A program made the translations under genes and the position numbers. From Flavobacteriaceae bacterium (lineage in GTDB: Bacteria > Bacteroidota > Bacteroidia > Flavobacteriales > Flavobacteriaceae), in assembly GCA_030590765.1 (NCBI GenBank), contig JAUVCP010000073.1, forward strand, positions 1 through 8,503: DNA of 8,503 nucleotides, in the 5' to 3' direction. Each line of letters begins with the position of its first letter. Within the stretch, counting starts at the first letter, position 1. Positions 1-6,083 of this stretch are shown piece by piece. A model generated the notes under the pieces. The model had not been told where the DNA came from. It saw only the letters and a list, made by a program, of their open reading frames with translations, and ran no database searches.

Positions 1-2729
1 TCATTATAGTTTTTCACTTGCATACCACAATCATATCCTTTTGAAACTTCCTTTGCATCATCTTTAAATCGTTTAAGTGATGAGAGTACACCAGTAAATA
101 TAACCACATTATCTCTTAACAACCTGATTCTTGAGCTTCTAAATATCTTACCGTCAAGAACCATACAACCTGCAATCGTACCAACCTTAGATATTTTATA
201 GGTTTCTCTAATTTCAGCTGTACCGGTAATTTCTTCCACAATATCAGGAGAAAGCATACCCTCCATTGCATCCTTCACATCATCAATTACCTTATAGATA
301 ATAGAATAGTTTCGGATATCAATTTCTTCCTTCTCAGCAATCTGACGAGCACTTCCTGTTGGTCGCACATTAAATCCAATAATAATTGCTTCAGAAGCAG
401 ATGCTAATAAAACATCTGACTCGGTAATTGCACCAACTCCTTTATGGATAATATTAACCTGAATTTCTTCAGTAGATAATTTTTGTAAGGAATCTGTCAA
501 TGCTTCTACAGATCCATCCACATCACCTTTAAGAATAATATTCAATTCTTTAAATCCTCCAAGAGCAATACGTCTTCCAATTTCATCTAAAGTAATATGA
601 CGCTGCGTACGAACAGATTGTTCACGACTTAATTGAGATCGCTTAGAAGCAATTTGTTTTGCTTCTCTTTCGTCAAGATAAACCTTGAACTTATCCCCTG
701 CCTGAGGAGCTCCATCCAAACCAAGTAAGGATACCGGTGTTGAAGGTCCGGCTTCATTGATATTTTTACCTCTTTCATCCTGAAGAGCTTTAATCTTTCC
801 AGAGTGTTTTCCGGCTAGTATAAAATCCCCAACTCTTAAGGTTCCTGCATCCACAAGAACAGTAGAAACATAACCCTTTCCTTTGTCAAGGAATGCTTCA
901 ACAACAGATCCTGTCGCTAATTTATCAGGGTTTGCTTTAAGTTCTAACAATTCTGCTTCAAGCAATATTTTCTCTAAAAGGTCGCCCACACCGGTTCCTT
1001 TAAGTGCAGAAACATCGTGTGATTGAATTTTACCACCCCAATCTTCTACAAGTAAATTCATTTGAGCAAGCTCTTCTTTTACTTTATCAGGTTTTGCATC
1101 TGGTTTATCAATTTTATTTATTGCAAATACAATTGGTACACCTGCTGCTTGTGCATGGCTGATTGCTTCTTTTGTTTGAGGCATTATGGAATCATCTGCC
1201 GATATCACAATAACTGCAATATCAGTTACCTGAGTACCACGGGCACGCATTGCTGTAAATGCTTCGTGACCTGGTGTATCTAAAAATGTAATTCTTTGTC
1301 CATCTTCCAGTTCAACTGCATAAGCTCCGATATGTTGGGTAATCCCACCTGATTCTCCAGCAATTACATTTGCTTTACGAATATAATCCAGCAAGGATGT
1401 TTTACCATGATCCACATGCCCCATAACGGTAACAATAGGATCTCTTGGTTTTAGATCTTCCGGTTTGTCAACTATTTCCTCTTCTGCTTCTTCGACCTCA
1501 GCACCAACAAACTCAACCTGATAACCAAATTCTTCAGCAACAATAGTAAGTGTTTCTGCATCAAGTCTTTGATTCATAGAGATCATTAACCCTAATGACA
1601 TACAAGCTGAGATCACTTGGGTTACAGAGATATTCATCATAGTTGCTACCTCATTTGCTGTAACAAATTCAGTTACCTTAATTACTTTACTTTCAGCTTC
1701 TTGTTGTTCTATTTCCTTTTCTGTTTGCTGACGGTGCAAATCTCTTTTCTCTCTACGATATCTGGCTCCTTTACCTTTTTTAGATTTTCCTTGTAATTTT
1801 TCAAGGGTTTCTCTTACTTGTTTTTGAACTTCTTCAGCTGAAGGCTCTTCCTTTACAATTGGTCTTCTTTTTCCTGCACCTCCTTTGGCAAATCTACCTC
1901 TACTACCAGTACTTTGCCCTTGATTTTTCTTATAATCTACACGAGGTTTGTGAATTCTTTTTCTTTTTTTCTTTGCTGCATCTCCACTTCCGGTCTTTTC
2001 CTTTTCTTTTTTCTCAACAGGTTTTTTCTTTGGTCTGCTAAATTGAGTTAAATCAATAGTTTTACCTGTTATTTTAGGTCCGCTTAATTTTTCGTATTTT
2101 GTTTTTAAAGTTTCAGCTTCTTCAGGTAGATTTTCTTCCTCAACTTTTTTCTCAACAGGTTTTTCAGATTTTACTTTTTTTGCTTCTTCCTTTTCTGCAA
2201 CTTTAGGCTGTTCTTTCTTCTTTAGCTTAATTTCAATCTTTCCAACTTTTTTCAGCCCCTGTAATTTTTTTTCTCCTTTAATTACTTCAACCTTCTCTTC
2301 TTTTACCTCTTCTTTGATTATTTCTTTTGGAGCAACTTCTTCTTTTACCTCTACTTGTTTTGCCTTTGGTTCAATATCAATTTTACCAACTGTTTTTGGT
2401 CCAGTAATCCTTTCAGATTCTGTTTTAAATATCTCATTTCTTTTGGCTTCTTCTCTTATCCTTTTTTCTTCTACCTCTCTTTCCTGAGCTAAACGAATTT
2501 CTTCTTTTTCTTTACGCTTTTCCTCACCAATTTCTTTAGAAGCAACTTTTTTACTTTTATCTGTTTGAAACTCATCTGAAAGAATAGTATAAACATCCAG
2601 AGAAACTTTTGTAGTAGGACGAGCATCAATATCTACCCCCTTGCTCGCAAGGAATTCCACAGCTCTATCCAGAGAAATATTCAGTTCTCTTAAAACCTTA
2701 TTAAATCGTTGTGGTTTATATTCAGTCAT
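1..2729 (-). CDS. infB: Translation initiation factor IF-2 (3' end cut by the window edge)
   Basis: IF-2 is the GTPase that brings initiator fMet-tRNA to the 30S subunit and promotes 50S joining in the cytoplasm. I translated 909 codons without a stop from the ATG at 2729 to the left edge. An N-terminal IF2_N-like domain lies at about residues 5-55. A Lys/Glu-rich, probably disordered linker runs to about 345, and a second IF2_N-like helical segment covers about 352-402. The G domain has all five boxes: GHVDHGKT (437-444), GGITQHIG (461-468), DTPGH (484-488), NKID (538-541) and SAL (574-576). Domain II (about 605-690), domain III (about 712-815) and most of the tRNA-binding C2 domain follow. 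Bacteroidota IF-2 is usually slightly longer than the visible part, so only the last few tens of residues should be missing. The start is 48 nt after the nusA stop, and the opening residues [17 protein letters not shown] fit IF2_N. No clear Shine-Dalgarno is seen. It is co-transcribed with nusA and rimP by inference. Confidence 0.97.
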   Translation of the reverse strand, partial: MTEYKPQRFNKVLRELNISLDRAVEFLASKGVDIDARPTTKVSLDVYTILSDEFQTDKSKKVASKEIGEEKRKEKEEIRLAQEREVEEKRIREEAKRNEIFKTESERITGPKTVGKIDIEPKAKQVEVKEEVAPKEIIKEEVKEEKVEVIKGEKKLQGLKKVGKIEIKLKKKEQPKVAEKEEAKKVKSEKPVEKKVEEENLPEEAETLKTKYEKLSGPKITGKTIDLTQFSRPKKKPVEKKEKEKTGSGDAAKKKRKRIHKPRVDYKKNQGQSTGSRGRFAKGGAGKRRPIVKEEPSAEEVQKQVRETLEKLQGKSKKGKGARYRREKRDLHRQQTEKEIEQQEAESKVIKVTEFVTANEVATMMNISVTQVISACMSLGLMISMNQRLDAETLTIVAEEFGYQVEFVGAEVEEAEEEIVDKPEDLKPRDPIVTVMGHVDHGKTSLLDYIRKANVIAGESGGITQHIGAYAVELEDGQRITFLDTPGHEAFTAMRARGTQVTDIAVIVISADDSIMPQTKEAISHAQAAGVPIVFAINKIDKPDAKPDKVKEELAQMNLLVEDWGGKIQSHDVSALKGTGVGDLLEKILLEAELLELKANPDKLATGSVVEAFLDKGKGYVSTVLVDAGTLRVGDFILAGKHSGKIKALQDERGKNINEAGPSTPVSLLGLDGAPQAGDKFKVYLDEREAKQIASKRSQLSREQSVRTQRHITLDEIGRRIALGGFKELNIILKGDVDGSVEALTDSLQKLSTEEIQVNIIHKGVGAITESDVLLASASEAIIIGFNVRPTGSARQIAEKEEIDIRNYSIIYKVIDDVKDAMEGMLSPDIVEEITGTAEIRETYKISKVGTIAGCMVLDGKIFRSSRIRLLRDNVVIFTGVLSSLKRFKDDAKEVSKGYDCGMQVKNYN
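2049..2402 (-). repeat. Three degenerate GxKxxGKI(D/E) motifs in the IF-2 linker
   Basis: Within the charged linker of IF-2, a short motif recurs three times: [10 protein letters not shown] (residues 110-119), [10 protein letters not shown] (158-167) and [11 protein letters not shown] (217-227). They are about 50-60 residues apart and separated by Lys/Glu-rich spacers. The repeats are read directly from the translation. That they are a functional unit, for example a binding motif or a remnant of internal duplication, is inference. Confidence 0.6.
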
Positions 2730-2777
2730 AAAATTATTTAATGTGAAACCTCTAATTAATTGCTTGCTTTTAAATCA

Positions 2778-4022
2778 TTATGATTCAAATTCTTCTCGTA
2801 AAATTCTTTGAACCTCCATAATTGTTTCTTCTTCCAAATCGGTTCTTTTAGTCAATTCAAATAGATCAAGATCTAAAACACTTTTTGCTGTGTCTAATCC
2901 AATATTCTTGAACTCTTTAATTACCCAATCTTCGATTTCATCTGAGAACTCGGTCAATTCAACATCATCTTCAACACCTTCTCTTTGCACATCTATCTCA
3001 TACCCTGTTAACTGACTCGCAAGACGGATATTTACACCACCTTTACCAATCGCTTTTGAAACTTCTTCGGGCTTTAGAAAAACATCTACTCTTGGTCTTT
3101 GTCCGTCAACAGCTTCATGCATCTTGATAGATACTACTTTAGCCGGACTTAAAGCACGTTTAATAAATTGTTCATCAATTTTGGTATAATTGATTACATC
3201 AATATTTTCATTACCCAATTCACGTACAATTCCATGAATTCTCGATCCTTTCATACCAACACATGCTCCAACCGGGTCAATTCTATCATCATAGGAATCA
3301 ACAGCGATCTTTGCTTTTTCTCCCGGAATTCTTGCAACACCTTCTATAGTGATCAATCCGTCAAAAACTTCAGGGATTTCCTGTTCAAACAATTTCACCA
3401 AAAATTCAGGAGATGTTCTTGATAAAATAATGGAAGGTTTATTTCCTCTTAGTTCAACACTTTTAATAATACCTCTTACAGATTCTCCTTTACGGAAAAA
3501 ATCAGATCTTATTTGTTCACTTTTCGGTAGCACCAATTCATTTCCATTATCATCCAATAAAATTACTGCATTATGACGAACATGATGAACTTCAGCACTG
3601 TACAATTCGCCTTCCAACTCTTTATATTGTTTGAAGATATTCGTGTTATCGTGTTCATGGATCTTTGAGATCAAATTTTGACGTAAAGCTAAAATCGCTC
3701 TTCTGCCAAGATCTACTAATTTCACCTCTTCAGATGCTTCTTCACCAACCTCAAAATCCGGTTCAATTTTTATTGCATCCGATAACGAAATTTCTTCATT
3801 ATCATCTTCAACCTCACCATCCTCTACAATTAATCTGTTTCTCCAGATCTCTAAATCTCCTTTATCAGGGTTGATAATGATATCAAAATTATCATCCGAT
3901 CCGTATTTTCGTTTTAAAGCTGCTCTAAAAACTTCTTCAAGTATTGCCATAAGTGTAACTCTGTCAATACTTTTTTCATCCTTAAATTCTGAAAATGATT
4001 CAATTAATGCAATATTCTCCAT
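2778..4022 (-). CDS. nusA: Transcription termination/antitermination factor NusA
   Basis: NusA binds RNA polymerase and nascent RNA, and modulates pausing, intrinsic termination and antitermination. The 414-residue product has the expected order: an N-terminal RNAP-binding domain (about 1-128), an S1 domain (about 136-200), then KH1 and KH2. The family signature SRTSPEFLVKLFEQEIPEV begins at residue 201, followed by ARIPGEKAKIAV (230-241) and DPVGACVGMKGSRI (249-262) in KH1. KH2 carries the GxxG loop AIGKGG (324-329). An acidic helical tail of about 65 residues follows. The two long C-terminal AR repeats of E. coli NusA (495 aa) are not present at full length; a short helical tail instead is usual outside Proteobacteria. 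An acidic stretch at about 67-100 sits inside the N-terminal domain. The ATG at 4022 lies 10 nt after the rimP stop, so the genes are tightly coupled. There is no Shine-Dalgarno, only an A/T-rich leader. Confidence 0.98.
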   Translation of the reverse strand: MENIALIESFSEFKDEKSIDRVTLMAILEEVFRAALKRKYGSDDNFDIIINPDKGDLEIWRNRLIVEDGEVEDDNEEISLSDAIKIEPDFEVGEEASEEVKLVDLGRRAILALRQNLISKIHEHDNTNIFKQYKELEGELYSAEVHHVRHNAVILLDDNGNELVLPKSEQIRSDFFRKGESVRGIIKSVELRGNKPSIILSRTSPEFLVKLFEQEIPEVFDGLITIEGVARIPGEKAKIAVDSYDDRIDPVGACVGMKGSRIHGIVRELGNENIDVINYTKIDEQFIKRALSPAKVVSIKMHEAVDGQRPRVDVFLKPEEVSKAIGKGGVNIRLASQLTGYEIDVQREGVEDDVELTEFSDEIEDWVIKEFKNIGLDTAKSVLDLDLFELTKRTDLEEETIMEVQRILREEFES

Positions 4023-4032
4023 TATATATTTT

Positions 4033-4491
4033 TTAAAAAATAAGCTTAACTTTTGCTTGTTTTATTTCATTTAGTGGTATTCGTTTTTCTTTTACCACAG
4101 TTACTTTTCCTTTTCCTATAGGTTTAGGTTCGCGAGCTTTCCATTGTAATAAAATTTTGTTCTCACTAACTTCAATCAATTTCCCTTCAAATTTTTCGTT
4201 TTCAGTTCTTACTGTCAAAGTCCTGTTCATATTCTTATTATACTGTCGGGGATCAACCAATGGATCTGTAACATTAGGAGTAGTTACTTCCAGTGAGAAG
4301 TCTTCTTCATCACGATCCAAATTATGTTCAACATGCCTGCTTATTCTTATACATTCGCTAAGCGGAACACCTGAATCTCCATCTACAACAACCAGTATAC
4401 CATTGTTTTCCGAAAATTTCAAATCAATTAAAAACAAAGCGCTATTTTCTTCAATAGCTTCATTAACCAAGGTTACAACTTTGCTTTTCAT
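4033..4491 (-). CDS. rimP: Ribosome maturation factor RimP
   Basis: RimP binds the 30S subunit and helps late assembly of its head region. With the start at 4491 the product is 152 residues, matching the family length of about 150. The N-terminal alpha/beta domain (about 1-82) contains DGDSGVPLSECIRISRHVEHNLD (37-59; canonical form: D-x-D-x-GV, then a Cys and ISR). The SLEVTTPNVTDPLVDPRQYNKNMNR region (66-90) matches the canonical LEVSSPG...PL..PRQY..N.GR stretch. A C-terminal SH3-like domain follows (about 91-152). The frame stays open upstream to an ATG at 4596, but those 35 extra codons run back through the hairpin and promoter, and the family begins at MKSKVVTLVNEAIEE, so 4491 is preferred. 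It is the first gene of the rimP-nusA-infB operon, 10 nt before nusA. Confidence 0.95.
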   Translation of the reverse strand: MKSKVVTLVNEAIEENSALFLIDLKFSENNGILVVVDGDSGVPLSECIRISRHVEHNLDRDEEDFSLEVTTPNVTDPLVDPRQYNKNMNRTLTVRTENEKFEGKLIEVSENKILLQWKAREPKPIGKGKVTVVKEKRIPLNEIKQAKVKLIF

Positions 4492-4505
4492 TCGATTTTT
4501 TGTAT

Positions 4506-4531
4506 AAAAAGAGGGGACTTTTTGTCCCCTC
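4506..4531 (-). terminator. Terminator-like hairpin in the rimP leader (candidate attenuator)
   Basis: Read on the minus strand, GAGGGGAC and GTCCCCTC form a perfect 8-bp stem (4531-4524 with 4518-4511) around an AAAAA loop, followed at once by TTTTT (4510-4506) and ATACAAAAAA. This has the form of an intrinsic terminator. It lies downstream of the rimP promoter (4560-4590) and ends 14 nt before the rimP ATG, with no gene upstream on this strand to terminate, so it is best read as a leader attenuator. On the plus strand the hairpin is followed by CAACTCAATT, with no T-tract. The structure is seen in the sequence; the regulatory role is inferred. Confidence 0.75.
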
Positions 4532-4559
4532 CAACTCAATTCCGTCGTAAATTTCGCTG

Positions 4560-4590
4560 CAAATATACTAATTCCTTTTATAATGACAAA
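4560..4590 (-). promoter_or_regulatory. Promoter of the rimP-nusA-infB operon (Bacteroidota type)
   Basis: On the minus strand, TTTG (4590-4587) is followed after 19 nt by TATATTTG (4567-4560). This fits the Bacteroidota housekeeping consensus TTTG ... TAnnTTTG with a suitable spacing. Transcription would start a few bases downstream, near 4553-4555. That gives a leader of about 60 nt containing the hairpin, and it rules out the upstream ATG at 4596 as the rimP start. Confidence 0.8.
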
Positions 4591-4618
4591 AATCATCTTA
4601 AAATTAAGTAAAAATCCG

Positions 4619-4626
4619 TAACTTTA
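4619..4626 (+). promoter_or_regulatory. Possible -7 element of the Usp operon
   Basis: TAACTTTA resembles the Bacteroidota TAnnTTTG element with the last base changed. It lies 27 nt before the first Usp start, so the leader would be about 20 nt. I see no good TTTG or TTG at the expected upstream distance, so this is a weak candidate. The element points away from the rimP promoter, about 30 nt from its upstream box. Confidence 0.35.
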
Positions 4627-4653
4627 TATAGTTCAATTATAAATATTTATGTT

Positions 4654-5484
4654 ATGAAACGAATATTAGTTCCAGTAGACTTTTCGAAAGAGGCTGAATG
4701 CGCAGCAAGAGTTGCAGCAAGTATAGCCAAAAGAACAGGTAGTGACATTTTTTTATTGCATATGTTAGAACTTCCTGTGAACACAATTGACCCGGCTGAA
4801 TTTACCAGTATCAGAAGTGAACCACAAATTATTTATTTTATGAAATCAGCCCATGAAAAATTTGATAAATTCAAAAAACTTCCTTTCTTCAAAGGGATAA
4901 AAGTTGTCGAATCTGTTCAGTTCCACCGAGCTTTCTCAGGAATTATAAACGAGAGCAAAAAGAATAAAATCGACTTAATCGTTATGGGTTCACAAGGGGT
5001 TTCCGGATTACAGGAAATGTTTATCGGTTCCAATACTGAAAAAGTTGTTCGAAATTCTGATATCCCGGTTCTTGTTATCAAAAAAGGAAAAGATATATTT
5101 GATGCTAAAAGTATTGTATTCGCATCTGATTTTAAAAAGGAGGGCAAAAAAGTATTTCCAAAAATAATAGAATTTGCCAAGTTATTTGATGCTACAATTC
5201 ATTTTCTTTATATCAATACTATTCATAACTTTAATACAACCAAAGAAATAGAGAAAAAAATGGATAAATTCATAAAGGATTTTGATATTAAAAATTACAC
5301 AAAAACCATCTATAATGATATTTCTGTTGAAAAAGGAATTTTAAGTTATTCCCGTAAAATTAATGCAGATCTGATTGCTTTAAACACGCATGGTAGAAGT
5401 GGTTTATCACAGCTATTTAACGGCAGTATTGGTCAGGAATTAACAAATCATGCACTTAGACCGGTAATTACTTTTAAAATGTAG
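4654..5484 (+). CDS. Universal stress protein with two Usp domains
   Basis: This 276-residue protein has two fused Usp (UspA-like Rossmann) domains, at about 1-143 and 150-276. Each begins with a typical first strand: RILVPVDFS (3-11) and SIVFASDF (153-160). The first domain keeps the full nucleotide-binding pattern G-2x-G-9x-G-S (G112, G115, G125, S126 in GSQGVSGLQEMFIGS), which suggests ATP binding. In the second domain the pattern reads NTHGRSGLSQLFNGS, with Asn244 in place of the first glycine. Usp proteins are soluble stress and energy-status factors, often dimeric; a tandem protein can form the dimer within one chain. The target is unknown. The ATG at 4654 puts the first strand at the very N-terminus. 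It is divergent from rimP and lies 20 nt before a second usp gene, so the two are probably one transcript. No Shine-Dalgarno is seen. Confidence 0.93.
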   Translation: MKRILVPVDFSKEAECAARVAASIAKRTGSDIFLLHMLELPVNTIDPAEFTSIRSEPQIIYFMKSAHEKFDKFKKLPFFKGIKVVESVQFHRAFSGIINESKKNKIDLIVMGSQGVSGLQEMFIGSNTEKVVRNSDIPVLVIKKGKDIFDAKSIVFASDFKKEGKKVFPKIIEFAKLFDATIHFLYINTIHNFNTTKEIEKKMDKFIKDFDIKNYTKTIYNDISVEKGILSYSRKINADLIALNTHGRSGLSQLFNGSIGQELTNHALRPVITFKM

Positions 5485-5504
5485 ATTTTTTCAAATACTC
5501 TTAA

Positions 5505-5942
5505 ATGAAAAATATATTAGTTGCTATTGATTTTGGAGATAAGGAGGAGTTGCTGGTGGGAAAAGCAATTGAAATTGGTCAAAAATTTAATTCAAAAATT
5601 TGGGTTGTTCATGCATCTGCACCTGATCCCGATTTTGTAAGTTTTGAAGCCGGCCCACAAAGTGTAAGAGATGAACGCGCTAAAGTTTTACATAAAGAAA
5701 ATAGAGCTGTTGCCACTTTAGCTGATATGGCAAAATCTAAAGGATTGGATGCCGTTGGTTTATTGATCAAGGGTGTAACTATTGAGGTTATTTTGGAAGA
5801 GTCAGAAAAGCTAAATGCTGATATTTTGATAATTGGGCATAAGAAACACGGCTTTATCGAAAAACTGATCAAGGGAAGTGTTTCGGGTGGGGTACTTCAA
5901 CATTCCAAAATACCGGTATTGATCGTACCAATAGATAATTAG
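5505..5942 (+). CDS. Universal stress protein, single Usp domain
   Basis: The product has 145 residues, the normal length for a single Usp domain. It starts with the strand KNILVAIDFGD (2-12) and has the Asp9 that usually contacts the adenine or its surroundings. The second conserved strand is ADILIIGHKKHG (105-116), and the C-terminal strand is KIPVLIVPI (135-143). The nucleotide loop reads GHKKHGFIEKLIKGS: Gly111, Gly124 and Ser125 are kept, but the middle glycine of G-2x-G-9x-G-S is Lys114, so ATP binding is likely but not certain. The insertion DFVSFEAGPQSVRDERA (43-59) resembles a stretch common in Bacteroidota Usp proteins, as far as I recall. It follows the tandem Usp gene by 20 nt on the same strand, and a terminator-like hairpin lies about 70 nt after its stop. 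It may act as a partner of the upstream protein; that is inference. Confidence 0.93.
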   Translation: MKNILVAIDFGDKEELLVGKAIEIGQKFNSKIWVVHASAPDPDFVSFEAGPQSVRDERAKVLHKENRAVATLADMAKSKGLDAVGLLIKGVTIEVILEESEKLNADILIIGHKKHGFIEKLIKGSVSGGVLQHSKIPVLIVPIDN

Positions 5943-6012
5943 AGTCAGAAATTCATAAAGGTTTGTAATTCTGATGAACACAAAAAATCACTACGCAGCT
6001 AAGTACAATTTT

Positions 6013-6060
6013 GACTGGTAAAGAGAATCTTATAAATATTTCTCTATACCAGTCTTTTAC
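6013..6060 (+). terminator. Probable terminator of the Usp operon
   Basis: GACTGGTA (6013-6020) pairs perfectly with TACCAGTC (6047-6054). After an A/A mismatch, AGAGAA (6022-6027) pairs with TTCTCT (6040-6045), leaving a 12-nt loop. The hairpin is followed on the plus strand by TTTTACTTTTAC, an interrupted T-rich tail. It lies between two convergent genes. On the minus strand the flank is CAAAATTGTAC, a poorer tail, so it fits the Usp operon better than the propeller gene. Confidence 0.7.
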
Positions 6061-6083
6061 TTTTACAGGTACCAGTGAATAAC

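Noticed and set aside
1062..2041. Plus-strand open frames of 60-73 codons opposite infB.
   Set aside because: They lie opposite a clearly real gene, have biased Phe/Cys-rich composition typical of antisense shadows, and have no recognisable domain.
3168..4507. Plus-strand open frames opposite nusA and rimP, the longest 116 codons.
   Set aside because: They are antisense to confident genes with family motifs and match nothing I recognise.
5945..5974. An imperfect hairpin (TCAG/CTGA and AATT/AATT with one bulged A) directly after the second Usp stop.
   Set aside because: It is A/T-rich and has no T-tract after it; the hairpin at 6013-6054 is a much better terminator.
5974..6021. A 15-codon plus-strand ORF (MNTKNHYAAKYNFDW) after the second Usp gene.
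   Set aside because: It is very short, has no supporting signal, and its stop codon lies inside the terminator stem; chance is more likely.
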